DNA of 64,000 bases from Ricinus communis (GCF_019578655.1 NC_063265.1:21562285-21626284); one strand, 5' to 3'; positions 1 through 13,430 are shown, numbered from the stretch's first letter. Notes: a model not told the origin generated them from the sequence alone. Numbers and translations: made by a program.

Positions 1-840
1 TACCAACAAATAATATTTTTAGTACTAATAAATTCAACATGCTCAAAAGGCTCAATTTCATCAAGCAGAACTCTTTCATCCTTTACTAACTGAACCATTG
101 CCTCTCCATCAGCCACAAACTCTTCATTATTGAATTCATTCAAAAGTAGCAAGTCATTGTCTTTCTTGCTATCTCCATTTATCAAGTCTTCATAATCTAC
201 ATTGACTTCAGTAGAGCAATTTACCTCCTTTAAATCATCGATGTTAGTCTTTAATGATGACTTAGAATCGGCTTTATCTTTAAGATGCTTAAAAAAGCTA
301 TTGTTCAACATCTTGAACTCTTCAAACTCATGCTTAAATGCTTCAAGACTAATTCTTAAAGATTTGTTCTCCTTGAACAATTCATCAATAAAAACTTGAC
401 TTGATTGTCTATCTAACCTCTTAGGTTTAGATTTAGAAGAATAAAAATTTTATTTACAATCTTCATAACGATCATTTCTTTGACCCCAGATCTTATCATA
501 AGATTGATAACGAAGATTTCGACATTGTCTAATGAACTCAGCTTCATAAAATATATATATATATTTTTTTTATGTCTAAGGATGAAATAAAAATGAAAAT
601 AAAGAACCACAAACAAGTTTGAAGGAAAAAATAAAAAAAAAATATGATGTGGAATTTGAAGGAAAAGAAAAAAAACAACATAAAGAGATTAACAAGAAGA
701 GAAAACAAAAATTTATTTAGTAAACACAAAGCTTTAAACTTTAAAATAAAGAATACTTAGAAGGATAAAATTGAAACAAGAAGAATTCGGCACAAAAAAA
801 AAAAGTAAAGAAGATGAGAAACTTTAATAACACACAAAAC
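1..840 (-). pseudogene. LTR retrotransposon gag-like remnant (partial, runs off the window)
   Basis: Read on the minus strand, one frame is open from about 545 down to base 1, broken only by a single TAA near 450. Upstream of that stop it contains RQCRNLRYQSYDKIWGQRN; downstream it gives a charged stretch with SLEAFKHEFEEFKML that looks coiled-coil. It sits just downstream, in the minus direction, of a tRNA-Met-type primer site at 872-883, which is the position of gag in an LTR retrotransposon. The stop and AT-rich leader show it is not functional. I cannot assign it to copia or gypsy, because protease and reverse transcriptase would lie outside the window. The plus-strand frame at 202-399 is its antisense shadow. 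Confidence 0.5.
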
Positions 841-871
841 ACAAAGATAAGCAAACCTCAACTTGAAGCAA

Positions 872-883
872 GCTCTGATACCA
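872..883 (-). other. Primer binding site complementary to initiator tRNA-Met
   Basis: The plus strand reads GCTCTGATACCA, so the minus strand reads TGGTATCAGAGC, the standard plant LTR-retrotransposon primer site complementary to the 3' end of initiator tRNA-Met. Two bases separate it from the presumed LTR edge at 886. This fixes the orientation of the element as minus. Confidence 0.85.
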
Positions 884-885
884 AA

Positions 886-1700
886 TGATAGGAAATCATC
901 ATCTTAGCAACCATATACTACAATAATTAATGAGTTATGATACATATGGAATGCAAGAAAACACCCTCCAATGAAGATGATTCCAAAACCCAAGGATCTC
1001 CTTAAGTGAAGTTAGGAAAAACTAGTTCCAACAATGAAACTAGCACTTGAATTCAACTCCAAACGCCACAAACTAAGTATGATTTGATAAGTTAAGAATT
1101 AAACACAAGATTTTAGTTAGAGAACGTCACAAACTAAAAATAGTTTGATAAGTTCAAAGTTCATGCAAGAACTTAAGCAAAAACATTCACAAAGAGCAAA
1201 TAAAGATTATCATTCATCTTTTACAAATGAAGTTGGCTTTGATTTTTATAGCCAAAACAAGACAAAGAAATCTAAATGGATGTCTTTTGAGCTTTTCTAC
1301 ATTTTTCCCTTTAATTCCACCTAAAACTCATTCAAAGTAGCTGGTTTTACATTGATGACACTAATTTTGTAACTCCCAAATGACAATTAATTATGTGCAT
1401 CATTTTGTAACTCTACACACAACACATATAACTCATATCTAATAAAATAATCCTTAATTAAATAAAGATAAACTAAAATAATTACTTAAACTAGAATCCA
1501 TAAAGATAAGAACTCATATAAATATGAATTACGTCCAAAAGCCTAATCATGGCTGAATGACTTTTATTCTTCAAAATGGACTGAATACTTCATTATAAGG
1601 TTTGACTCTTTTTTTCATGCATGAGTTGCATTTCCATTTTAGAATTTTTAGTGCATGCATTCGTAATGGAATTTCATGGCACTCATATTATTTTTGTTGC
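886..1700 (-). mobile_element. Probable 5' LTR of the minus-strand retrotransposon
   Basis: The sequence starting TGATAGG at 886 lies two bases from the tRNA-Met primer site, so it should be the inner edge of the 5' LTR. The stretch has no coding potential and is less AT-rich than the DNA beyond about 1700. The outer edge is a guess: no second LTR is in the window for comparison and I found no clear target duplication. Confidence 0.4.
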
Positions 1701-1807
1701 TAAAGTATAATATTAGAAAATATATAAAATCTTATTCATTAATTATTAGAAAATAATTTCCGTTGGTTATAAAAAAATTAATAATTTTTGTTAATAATCA
1801 ATGAATT

Positions 1808-1844
<37 letters not shown>

Positions 1845-2524
1845 TAAGCTACTTTAATAGTAGAAAATAAGACATATTAATTATGTATAGTGATTCGTGT
1901 AATGATTTATTGTTTAAAGTTGTAATTATATTCTTGAACTTGTGTGTATGTAATGACTTGCTAGCATGAGTAGCTTTTTATTAACGCTAAAATATCTTTA
2001 GGATTATGTTTTTCTCTTTTCTATCTCAATAAAATACTTTTGAAATTATTATTAATTTTTTTCTCAGTGTATGTACTTAGTTTTCTTTTATATGCTTTAT
2101 CAATTTATTAAATTAAAATAGTGCCTACTTTACAACTATTCCACTTTTACAATGAGAATAATATTAAATCAAAATAAAATTTTTTATGACCATGATTGGA
2201 ATAAAGTATAACGTTCTCAAGTAATAAAAATAATTTAGTCCCAAAAGTAGGTTTTACCGTATAAAATATTGAATGCTAACTTGGCTCCTTAATGTTTCTT
2301 GCGATGGACTAAATGAGCTCATTTTGACCTTTTTGGTCACATTAGCTCCCAACTTATCAATCTTAGTTCGCATGAGTCCATTTTTCACTATATTAAACGT
2401 TGAGTAACAATATATATATATATTTAACATCATATCATATAAAAAAAGTGAAAGAAGAGAACGGATAAATTTATAAAATAAGATTTAAATAGACTTTTGA
2501 ATCTTTCGAGCGGAGCCAAATAAG
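1701..2524. other. AT-rich intergenic DNA with (TA)n microsatellite
   Basis: No gene is visible. It holds a (TA)n tract at 1810-1843. Around 2280-2400 there are phrases such as GACCTTTTTGGTCAC that recur in the non-autonomous elements of this window, so a further decayed element may be present. Confidence 0.6.
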
Positions 2525-3630
2525 TCCTTTGGATCTTTTTAGCCATTTTAACTCCAAAACTTAGTATTTTTGGTTCATTTAAGCCCCCTTTTTGAAAAAA
2601 AAAAAAGAAAGTAAATTAGACTTCCTACAATAAGTGCGTGAATAAGAAGATCAAAATCATTTTAATAAACAATTAATGATTAACATAATAAATAATTAAA
2701 AATAAAACTAAATATTTTCTTTCTAACAATAATGTCATCGTTTCTACCAGCACAATAAGACCAATACAACAACTATTCTCATCAAGAAAATTAAAAAAAA
2801 ATGTCTTTATGACTATTGCTAATAAAAAAAACTGAAACATTTTACCAAGCCGCCTCAACCGTCGTTGGCCAATATAAGAGATGTAACCGTTGTCACCCAC
2901 TATCGAAGATGCAACTGTCGTCGCACATCAACCATCATTAAAGCTACCACCACCATCAACAATAACACTAACACCCCTATTAACACCAATAAAACAATAA
3001 TTAATTTGAAATTTTTAGCAATTACCTTTCATCAACAATGCTGCAGATCCAATTTATAGAAATAACTTCAAACCTCCAACTAAATATGCTCCCATGGCAC
3101 TATCTCGCAGCGGCAGCAATAATAACAATAGCAATAGCTTCTATTTCGTGGATTTCGGTCTCGAATCAAGTATTATTCCTACCAAATCTATAGCGCTATA
3201 TGATTATAGGGTGGCAGTAGTGTCGGACTTCCGCTTAGCAACTCAATCGGCTGATAATTATGGAGCGTAGTGAATCTCCTAGCACTATCTCCATCACTAC
3301 CATTGACATATGAATATAGCTTATAACCTTTGGATTCTCTGTCACAAATTATAGAGGGAAAAATTCGAGATTTGAAAGGAAAAGATTAGAAATTGAAAGT
3401 GGTTAAAAAATGAGATTGGATTTAGAAACAAATAGTTAAGAAAACAATAAATAAAAATTAGATATAGAAAAAAATAAATAAAAACTAAATTTCTAAAAAT
3501 AAGTAAGTTATTATTTTTAAATATTTTTTATTCAGATTTCATATGTGCAAGTCACACTCTAAAAAAAGAGTTATTTGAACTGAAAATGTTAAGTATTGGA
3601 TTAAAATGATCTAAAAGGTAAAAAAGGCCT
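2525..3630. mobile_element. Non-autonomous inverted-repeat element (DNA transposon relic)
   Basis: The left end (about 2529-2585, containing AGCCATTTTAACTCCAAAAC) is matched in inverted orientation by the right end (about 3567-3625), whose reverse complement reads ATCATTTTAATCCAATACTT. The interior has triplet-rich DNA (CACCACCATC near 2945, GCAGCGGCAGC near 3108) but no credible ORF; the short frames at 2673-2900 and 2865-3059 are low-complexity. The same plan recurs at 35.1-37.3 kb. Superfamily unknown, and no target duplication was confirmed. Confidence 0.4.
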
Positions 3631-4616
3631 ACTCCCCCTGCCCCAAAGGTATTTGTGAGGGCGTGAGTTTTCAAAGTTCAACCAATACTGTCGTTATGTT
3701 TAGTCATCCAAAAATCTTATTTTAGGCTAAGGCCCAATTTGGTCCCTTAACTTTTTTTAAAGGTATAATTCACACTAAATCAATTTTTTATATTCTAATC
3801 GTAGCAAAGATCTTTATTAATGGCTGATTAATTTCATCTGATTGTAAACAACATTTGATTGAGTGAAGTTCTAATTGTATAAAGCTCATATACGTTTATT
3901 CTAATTATTTAAAAATATCTAAATGGGTAGAAAATTCTTTAAAAAATTAACTATTTTTTGGAGCTATCCTCCTTAAAGTGAAAAATAACCACCCTATTAA
4001 AAAGACTAACATTTAGTTTTAAATTTATTATATTAAAACTCTCTTTAACCTTATTAAAATAGAACAATTTTATTCACTAGATTAATATACATGTACAATA
4101 TGTGTGAAGTTTGATTTTTCTTTAATAATATATTAAATTTATTTACACTTTAAATACTATAAATAGATTCATTGGTAGTTGACTTTATTCTGATAATTTT
4201 TTTATTATTTTAATACTGAAAATGTTTATGATGCTAAATAAAAATATATATATTATTTTATTTTCTAAGTGATAACTGGTTAAATGATTAATATTCACGT
4301 GCAATAAACATGAGTAAAAGAATTAGTATATAAAGACACAAAGGGGAGGAGGAATCTCTGAACTGACTAAAATATATTTATAATTAATTAGTAATTAGTC
4401 AAATCCCATATTATCTTCAAGTGATCAATATTATTTTCATATACTAACTAATTATACATAAAAGTATCTCTATATACATGAAATTGAATTTTTTAATTGT
4501 ATTTTATTATAAATTTATTTTGTATATATTTTGAATTTAAAAAACTCAATTTTTTCTTTATTATTAGTAAATGTAAAAGCAACATGGAAGACAACATCAT
4601 TTAAATTCTTTAATGC
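3631..4616. other. AT-rich intergenic DNA
   Basis: No gene is visible. A phrase near 3730 (CAATTTGGTCCCTTAAC) resembles the ends of the window's non-autonomous elements, but no partner end was found. Confidence 0.6.
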
Positions 4617-4625
4617 TTGTAAAGT

Positions 4626-4835
4626 GGGTAAATAACTCTAGAGTCACTAAACTTTACATTTTGTAATAAAAAGGTACCAAACCGTTAAATTGTAATAAAA
4701 TAGTCACCTAGGTTAAATTAATGTATCATTGATTATATTTTTCGACCTCCTTTGATGATGTGGCTTTAAAAATAGAATATACTTAAAATATTCACTCTAT
4801 GTGTCCACATCACCATTGACATTTGTGTTTAGTAA
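4626..4835 (+). repeat. Left terminal inverted repeat of the MULE
   Basis: This matches the reverse complement of 10095-10304 with scattered substitutions and small indels. Shared blocks include AACTCTAGAGTCACTAAA-like, GGTACCAAAC, AAATTGTAA, AAATAGTCACCTA and TTAAATTAATGTATCA. It begins with GGG directly after the 9-bp target duplication. Confidence 0.88.
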
Positions 4836-6059
4836 TCCTATTCAGCTTTTGTAGGACCGATTGCAATTAATGTATTATAAAACTAAAGTATCCAATTCTC
4901 TTTTTCTTCATCTCCCAATTGGGTATCAATTTCTTCTTTCATCTTAACCTAATAGCTCCTGAAATAAAATAGAAGTCGTTGTTCTCTTGCTCAAAACCGA
5001 AATGGAACACCAAGTTTAAATCCCCAATTGTTTATGCGAAAAGGTTGCTATATAGAAGACTTCATGTGGTTTATTTATGAATTTGTTGAGGTTTTGAATT
5101 AGATTAGGTTTATATTGATCTTTTTTGAAATTGGATTTCTAAGTATATGAGTTTTTGGATTTCAGAGGAATGGAGCATGTGATTTCTTCCAAGAGTATGA
5201 TTTAGCAATGTTGAACTGTGCCTGAACTGTTATTGTTGGCTTATTGAGGAGGATTGAGAGAGAAAGTGAGGTTGCGAGGAGGATTAGAGAAAATTGATGG
5301 ATTGCATTGAAATTCGCCATTGCATTTGTTATCGAGTTAGCTATACGGATGATATTTGGATAAAATATTGAGAGAGTAATGTCCTAGTATTCTTTTGGAC
5401 TTTTTTGGATAGTTAATTGCTGAAGCAACAATAATTATAGGATAAATGTATTAACTTAGTTGAACTTAAGAAGATTAATGGTTGCTATGTTTTGGATTTC
5501 ATATCTTTGAGGATAATTAATTGTATAAATAAATTTTTATTTGGATCTATTTAAGGAATATGTGAGATTGACTATGATATTATGTATTAAAAAAATTATA
5601 TCATGCTAATGTTTAATCTATACATTAGAGAAAAGTTCACTTTAAGCTGGATAATACTAACAGTATAGGTACAATGAAAAAGTGTATAGAGATAGTCAAA
5701 AGATTGATAAGCACAATAGATTTTTATCAAAAAAGTGTGCAAAAGAACAAAAACTTGTGACAAGAGTTTTCTAGACAAAATAATCCTATTGCACCATGGT
5801 CACATCTCACTAGCATTATGTGTCACATGGGCATTGAGATTGTATCAAGTACATGACCACTAATACCAACATGATCCACAAAAGATAAAAATAAAAAGAT
5901 TTCAATAAAGACACTCAACTTCCACTGTAACAACAGCAAATGAGCTAAGTCATGACTCTTTTAAAAAAACAGCAATGATATCTAGGGTTTCTTTCCTTTC
6001 ACGTCTCCAAAATCTGATGGTCTCCATTCTTTTCTCTTTTTTTAAACCATAGTCTCCCT
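4836..6059. other. MULE interior left of the transposase, no recognised gene
   Basis: This stretch lies between the left TIR and the transposase C-terminus. It has no ORF that I can identify; the minus-strand frame at 5596-5778 is short, hydrophobic and unconvincing. It could hold a captured host fragment or a decayed second MULE gene, but nothing in the sequence proves that. Confidence 0.5.
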
Positions 6060-9000
6060 TTTGAACTGCAACTTCTTATCTTTTCCCTTGATATGTGTCT
6101 GAGTGGTACCATATTTATCTATAATAGCTTGAGGTCTGAAACCATATCTATGAGAAACTTATGGAGGTTTGACATGCTTGCTAGTGGTTTGACATGCTTG
6201 CTACTTCTACTTCACAGTTGGTTGTGCAAATGTAGATCCCAACATGTCAACCATAGTTCTTATTTTAACTATAGTTTTTCCTAAAATGTCATCTGGTTAC
6301 ATATTTGGCTGGGGTCTACAACTAATGACCTAATATTATAAATAACTTTAGTTAATAAAGTCACTAATAAATATAGTGAAACTGAAATACCATGTAGATA
6401 CTATATATACTTGAGACAGAACTTCAGTTTGAGTCTGAGATTGAGTGACACAAAAATGTTCTTCAGTTTCAAAAACAGATTGGGGCTGCTTATTGCTGCT
6501 GCTAGCATTTGGATATCTTGTGCTTCTCTATTTTGGCATACAAATAATTAAACCAAGTATTTAGTAAATAACTAGTTTTAGACAGGTTTGTAGTAATTAA
6601 ACAAGACTTATAGAAATTAAAGAGGAATTCTTACATCTAGCATCCATTAGACTGTTTAAGGCTGAAATAGAGTTTTCTTCCAATTTGATTGCTTCCACTT
6701 ATATTTTTCTTTCAATGTGAAATAAATCAAACACTTAACTTAAAGTTAATTCAAAAAAAAAAACACACTTGTTGATTTAGAAGACTTAATGATAGCTTTG
6801 CAGGTCTAAAAGAAGTTGGTATAGATGTATTCTCACTTGCTGCTCTAGACGCCATAACACTTGCTGGTATTGTTGAATCTATTTATGGTATCTCTTGTTG
6901 TGTTCTTGAGTCCCACAGATTGTACATGTCATTATTGAGCCTTTGTTTACTAACTTTTCCATTTTAAGTGTTTTTTCTATCTCATCAGCCTCTCTTCTTC
7001 TTAATAATGCTTTTCTAACCTTTTTTTTTTACTTTAATAGATTCAGGTGGCACTATAGGAGGAAGGTCACTTTTGGGCCACACGTCCTTACTATTTGTTG
7101 AGTTACTGAATGGAAGTATATCTTTAGGTGTGTAGATACTTTATAATACTCATGTAAGTCCTTCTCTAGGTTTTCATTGTTATAATATATGGTTGTCATC
7201 GCATGACAATAAGGTATTACTGTTAAGTCTCATCTTCTATAACTACATGACCTCTCAACCTTATCAACTGTAAATTGCCCACTTGGACCAGTGACTTGGT
7301 AGTTGTCACCACCTCACCATATAGCTATATACATCTAACTCAGAGATTTTGATTTTTCCAGCTCTTAACATCTTAGGACAATATTCAGTTTCCCTCATCT
7401 AGTGCAATCCCTCTTTTTTGAATTCTCTTCATCAATTAGGTTCTAGTTATCTCATTCATAGTAATTACCCTTTAAGCCGAATTGCCATAATGGTACAATT
7501 AAAGAATTCATACAAATTGTTTAGGAGCCTATCATATTTTGAATTTTTCTAAAAATTGGATCTACACCAATGTTGGGCAGGAATGCTCTTTAGGTATTCA
7601 TAATTCCTTTTATTTACCTCAACAAATTTATCCATTACTTTACTAAAGAGTTGGATGCTAGCCCTAGCTGCATCCTACAGTAACTCTTACATCTTTCAAT
7701 TTGAATCTTTTTCTAAAGTTTGTTAGAATGTGTTTAACACATTATATATGTTCAGAATTGGGAAATACATGTTGGAGTGCATGTATCAGTACCTAAATTC
7801 ATCAACCAAGCATAAAATCGCACATATATAATTGAAACACAATATAAACAAACAAAATAAGAAATTGAAATATACTATGATGCTTACCATTTGTCTATCG
7901 CTCATGAAGGACCATTGATAACTATTTCTGATCTTCAAATCCTTTGCCAATTGATCTAGAAACCAAATCCAGTTATTTTCTTTATTTGCAACGACATAAG
8001 CAACTAGGTAGATGCAATCATTTGCATCTATCCCTACAGATGCTAATAGTTGTCCTCCATATATATTCTTAAGCCAACACCCATATGATGAGATTAAACG
8101 TCTACAATCCTCTTCAAACCCAACTTTTAGAGCACCTAAACATACATACATTCCTTTGAAGACTCCATTATCTAAGTCAAATTTTATTATAGTGCCAGGA
8201 TTGCTCCTTTTAAGCTCGTACTCATGCAATCTAGCTATTTAATCCCTTTCATCACCATCTACCTCTTTTAGTGCAATGGCTCTTGACCTCTAAGCCTTTA
8301 TTCTACTTATGTTGACTTGCTTATTCGACTTCACAGCTTTGATAATGCCCTCCAAAGCCTAAGTTGTGTTAGCCCAAAAAATTTCTATGTAGTGTTTTGC
8401 AATCCAATATGCATTAAGATGCCTAATCTCATGTTCCTTCCCACATGAATGCTAAAAATTTCCAAACTTAATCTGAACAATCTTTTTACAATAACCATAT
8501 ATAAAGTCCAAATGTTAAATCCATACTTATTGGTGCTAACAGGCTTGCATTTATTCTTGATATGGGCTTAAATTTGAATTTCCATAAATTTTTAATGTAA
8601 AAATTCTTTATAGCTATTTTAAACTGCTCGAAAGATTTAAATTTCATCCCCAACTTGAAAGTAGGATTATCTATGTCATCCTCATTGAACTCAAGATATT
8701 TGAACTTACTTGAGATAATTTTATCTTCATCAGTGTCAGAACAAGAAAGTAGGACATCTAAACCAGCATAAACTAAATTTTGGAGAACTTGAATCATCCT
8801 TTACTACTGCTACCTTACCTTTCAACATAGCTTTATCCATCTCAATTTTATTATCCCTAAATTTTTCAAACAATACATCATCGTCGTCGTCGTCTTCGTC
8901 TTCCTTTAAGTCATAATCAAAATCCACAAGCTCAAAGTCACTATCTCGTTTTTCAAACCCTTTTTTCTCAAACTCATCACCCTCCCCACTCTCATCAGTA

Positions 9001-9425
9001 TCATCACTATCTCCACTAGTTATTCTCACATCTTCACCCATATTGATCTCCTCGACATTCCTATCCCCTTTAATGCTCTTAACAAACATCTCATCACCTA
9101 AATCAATATGATTTAATGCTTTAGCATAAACATGTATAATCTTAGTGTCATCAACAAATAACGACATCTCTATAACATCATAGTTAGTCTCAAATTTATT
9201 TAACCTTTCTATATAATTCTTTTTAAGGTTTAACTGGAAAAATTCTAATTTTCTATAATCCAAACTACACTCTTAGGCATTAGACTAATTTCCAATTTAG
9301 AAATCTTGTCTAAACTATAGAAGTCAATAAACCTAGCTGTGCATTCAATATAACCCTTACCCCATATACCAGTTCATGATGCAAGTGTATTGTGACGTAC
9401 TTAGAACCAGGTACTGCATCAAAAT
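6060..9425 (-). pseudogene. MuDR/MULE transposase, degraded
   Basis: Minus-strand reading gives MULE transposase parts in family order, in several frames. An N-terminal region (9425-8750) carries acidic tracts (KEDEDDDDDD). The MuDR N-terminal domain follows (8700-8560, FKLGMKFKSFEQFKIAIKNF). The transposase core is at 8240-7890 (CLGALKVGFEEDCRRLISSY; GGQLLASVGIDANDCIYLVA), then DAARASIQLFSKVMDKF and YEYLKSIPAQHW near 7690-7570. SWIM-type zinc-finger traces lie near 7300-7200 (PSGQFTVDKVERSCS then VIPYCHA), a C-x2-C-x4-H-x4-H knuckle near 6935-6885 (CTICGTQEHNKRYH), and an S/T/Q-rich tail near 6560-6390. Known family role: cutting and inserting DNA at the TIRs. Many stops and frameshifts mean it is inactive. 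The frame at 7786-8229 is the longest intact piece. Confidence 0.85.
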
Positions 9426-10094
9426 ATTAAAGACATTCATGCTTCAAAAATAGAAATTTATGCAATCATGTTTCAAATATAAGCACATACATCCAATTCA
9501 TTTCACATTATTCAGAAAACTTGAATTTCCCCAATTTGTAAACCCTAGATTCAAATTTTATAACCATTTCAAAAACTGAGACACCATCAATTACATAAAC
9601 CAACATTATAATTACCTAAACCCTAAAATTATATTTAGTTAATTAATTTCCTTGAATTTCATACCCTAAATCGAAGTAACAATTAAAACTAAAAAAATCT
9701 AGTTCTCAAACTACTTGTAATATGGGGAGCCTTTTCTCCTCCTTGCCTTCTAAGCCAATCAATGATCATTGATGCTGACAACCTTCTCGCCTTCTACCTT
9801 GCATTTAATTTTATCTCTTTCTTCATTGCGTTCAATTTCGTCTTCACCTTTCTTCCCTTATTCCATTCTTTCCTTCTTCCTTTTATGTCGATATATAAGT
9901 TACAATTTGTTAAGTTGCTAAATTACTGTACTTACTTCATGTTATGGTTTATTAATTTTGATTTGGTTCAATAAGAGATTTAGGGTTAGAGATTCAAAAC
10001 TTAGGGTAGTTGGTTTTGGATTTAGGAGATTTTGAGCTAAGTGAGAAAAAACTAAGCTGATGTGTCTTTACATATGATTAGGACTAGTGAGTTT
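9426..10094. other. MULE 5' region between transposase start and right TIR
   Basis: Expected to hold the transposase promoter and leader. Only AT-rich sequence is seen, with short pyrimidine-rich runs near 9730-9880. The plus-strand frame 9762-9974 is low-complexity and not credible as a gene. Confidence 0.5.
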
Positions 10095-10304
10095 TACGTC
10101 ATTTACATATGTCAATAGTGATGTGCAGACATATAGTGAATATTCTAAGAATATTCCATTTTTAAAGCCACGTCATCAAGGAAGACCGAAAAATATAACC
10201 GGTGATACATTAATTTAATATAGGTGACTATTTTGTTACAATTTAACAGTTTGGTACCCTTTTGTTACAAAAGGTAAAATTTAGTGACTCTAGAGTAATT
10301 TCCC
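10095..10304 (-). repeat. Right terminal inverted repeat of the MULE
   Basis: Inverted partner of 4626-4835. Outer edge CCC at 10302-10304 is followed by TTATAAAGT, the second copy of the target duplication. Similarity fades inward near the block corresponding to CACATCACTATTGACAT. Confidence 0.88.
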
Positions 10305-10313
10305 TTATAAAGT

Positions 10314-10701
10314 ATATGATAACACATGAGCATCTACTAAAAGACAAAAAATGAATAATCATTAAATAATTAATTTTGTTTAATAATTATTATATTATTA
10401 CCAACATATGGAATATTTTCATATTATAATTTTTATAGTGATAATTTACTTGTATAACACGCACGAAGGAGGAAAACATTTATAAACTAACTAAAATGCT
10501 CTTATAATTTATTAGTAATTAATCTAGTCCTATTGGAATCCTATATGTAATTGATTTAATTTAATATATTCCTAATCCTAACAGAATTAATTAATGATCT
10601 ATCTAATTCAATCATAATTATATCATAATTTGATTATTGCCGGTGAATTACGTCATGTGGTCAATATTGATTTGATATCCTAAAACTAAGTATATATCAA
10701 A

Positions 10702-10740
<39 letters not shown>

Positions 10741-13430
10741 TAAGTCTTTTGTTATATTTTATTATAAATTTAAGTTATATATTTTATAGATAAAATTCTT
10801 GAGATATTTTAAATTTAAGAACTCATTCTCCTTTGTTATTAGTGAATTTAAGACAACATGTCAAGTACCATGAAAAAGAATATCATTTAATCTCTTGTTT
10901 CTTTTATAATAAAAATTTATCTCTTTTTTACATTCTTTTATTATTATTTGTTTAAATGAAATTATTATTTTTATTATTACTAAAAATATAATATTATAAA
11001 AGTAAAAATTTTAAGAAAAATTATTGAACCTAAAACACTAAACACTTCATAAGTTTTTATTTTTTAACATGAAGATTTTATTTTAATATTTCTTATTAGA
11101 TAATTATTAAATAGTGTAACTAAATCATTTTAAGAAAATAGAAAACTTATTCAACTAAACTAAAGTATTTTTCATAAATTATATAGAATTTCTTGTATAT
11201 AGAATTTTAATAAAAAATAGAATTTGATAAGATAAATATATAAAAACTTAGTATTGGCAATGCATCAATAAATCAAAGCAAAGAAAAAAGTATAAATATT
11301 TAGTAATTTTATATGATACTTAAATTTATTTAAGGTCAAATTGTTTATTAAGCTTATAAAGTATATGATAACATATGAGTTCTTACTAATATGCAAAAAA
11401 CAAAATCAAAAAATAGTTAATAAATATTATATATATACTGATTTGTAAAATATTTTTATAATATGACTTTATAATAATAATTTACGAACGTAATGCATTT
11501 CATGAGAAACACTAGTGTGTGTATATATATATAGATATAATACATCCGTGGCCCTCCTAAACTTGGCATGATTGGTCATTTTGCTCCTATTTTTTTATAG
11601 ATTCCATTTAGCCACTTTAATTTGTCTAAACTTTAACTTATAAATACATTTTTGCTTTGCTGGCAAAACTGGGAGGAAAAATAAAATTTCCATTTATCTA
11701 TATGAAAATATTTAAAGTTTTTTTTTTCTTTACTATACTTTAGTTAAATTTAATTTAAATAAATAAAAAAAACTAGCTTAAAATTAAAATTTTAAATATA
11801 GAAAAAAATTAATTAATTAAATTAGTTTAAATAGGATTTAAATGTAATTTTGTTATTGATTCAATTTTATTTTATTACTTTTAAGTCGAAAAGGATATAA
11901 ATGAAAGAAAAAAGTTTGAAAAAAAAGAAAGAGAATGATGATTCACCTATACACATAAGTAAGAATTAGTGGGTTATATATTCGACAAAATAAAGATGTA
12001 TTTATAAGTTATAATTTAGACCAGTTACTAAATAATTTTTATAAAAGAATAAAGGGCAAAATAATTGATATTAGTTCCGAAGGCCGTAGAGACATTACCA
12101 AGATATTTATAAAAATAATGGGTTCATTGTTAAAAAACTTGAGGGTCTAAATTGACCTTTCCCTAGATATAAAAGCTGAATTCTAAGAATTTTCTAACAT
12201 GTATGTATCAGACACATTCAACCAAGATTTTGACATATTTTTTACCTGTATTATTTTCTTTAAACTAATCCATATAAAGTTATTAATATATTAATAACTA
12301 ACTCACTTTTCTAATTCAACAATAATTTTAATTCTAAATAATTATATGAATTATAATTTTATTATTAATTTATAAATATAATTAATAATTTTTAAAAAGA
12401 GAATATCAAATGTTAAATCCCTGATACTAAATGTTATTATTTTTTATTAGATTATAATTATACACCTATTGTATAATACCCTAATTTTATAAATTATTCC
12501 ATTTTATTAAATTACTATTATTTTTATATGTATGAACTGTTATTAAAATATTTATTTATAATAAAACTATTTGACACGCATTACATAATTATTATTATTT
12601 AATTTACTTATAAATAATAATAATTATAGTATAATGTTAGTAAAAATATATAAAAATATTATTTTTAAAAGTAAATTTACTATTTAATTAAAAAATCAAT
12701 TTTTTATTAGTTTTTTAAATAATTTTAAAAATATTATTGATCCTTTAAATTAACCTATTTTAGAATTAGAACTATTATTTATCTAAGAATATTATTTATA
12801 CTTTAATTAATTAATTCAAAAATAATAAAATTATCTATAAAGTTAAATATTATCTACCAAAAATAAATTTACTTGTTAAAATAAAATTTTTTATATTAAA
12901 ATATAGTAATATATATTAAAAGATTTTATGTTTCAAATATATAAATAAATATACATAGGCTTAATTGTCAAAAAAATTTACATATGTTTATAAAATCTAT
13001 CACATAGTTTTAAAATTTTCAATTTCAATACTATATTGTAATGTTGATTTTAATTTTAGTATTTAATAAAATTATCTGTCAAAATCTGTTAGTTTGATGG
13101 GAACTCTGGCAACAATAAAAAAGAACTGAACCAATTTTAGAATTGTTATTCCATTACTAAAATATTATTATTTATTAATTTTAGATTTTTATTAATTTTA
13201 TGTATTTAAATGATAATATTTTAATAGTGAAGCTAACTTAATTTTTTCTTTTTATTGTTGTTGCCGGAGTTCACGCCATGTCAACAAATTTTATTGATAA
13301 TTTTATCAGATATTAAAATTAAAATTAATTTTAAAACTTAATGCTAAAATTAAAAATTTGAATACTACATACTAAATTTGATAAACAGTTTAAAATATTA
13401 TATATATATACATGGGGAGAGATCAGGAGG
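10314..13430. other. AT-rich intergenic DNA
   Basis: No gene is visible over about 3.1 kb. A (TA)n tract lies at 10703-10735. Weakly inverted phrases, GGCCCTCCTAAACTTGGC near 11550 and its rough complement near 12135-12160, may mark an old element of about 600 bp. The rest is A/T-rich DNA with short homopolymer runs. Confidence 0.6.

Larger units (their letters stand above)
4617..10313. mobile_element. Mutator-like element (MULE) with long TIRs and 9-bp target duplication
   Basis: The element proper is 4626-10304. Its ends are long inverted repeats. The left reads GGGTAAATAACTCTAGAGTC, and the reverse complement of the right reads GGGAAATTACTCTAGAGTC; similarity continues for about 200 bp. 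The 9 bases outside each end are TTGTAAAGT (4617-4625) and TTATAAAGT (10305-10313), 8 of 9 identical, which is the target-site duplication length of Mutator elements. Inside, on the minus strand, is a degraded MuDR-type transposase. Together these make a structurally complete MULE of about 5.7 kb that has lost coding capacity. The sequence difference between the TIRs and the stops in the transposase point to an old insertion. Confidence 0.88.

Noticed and set aside
202..399. 65-codon plus-strand ORF
   Set aside because: It is antisense to the gag-like frame of the minus-strand retrotransposon and has no domain.
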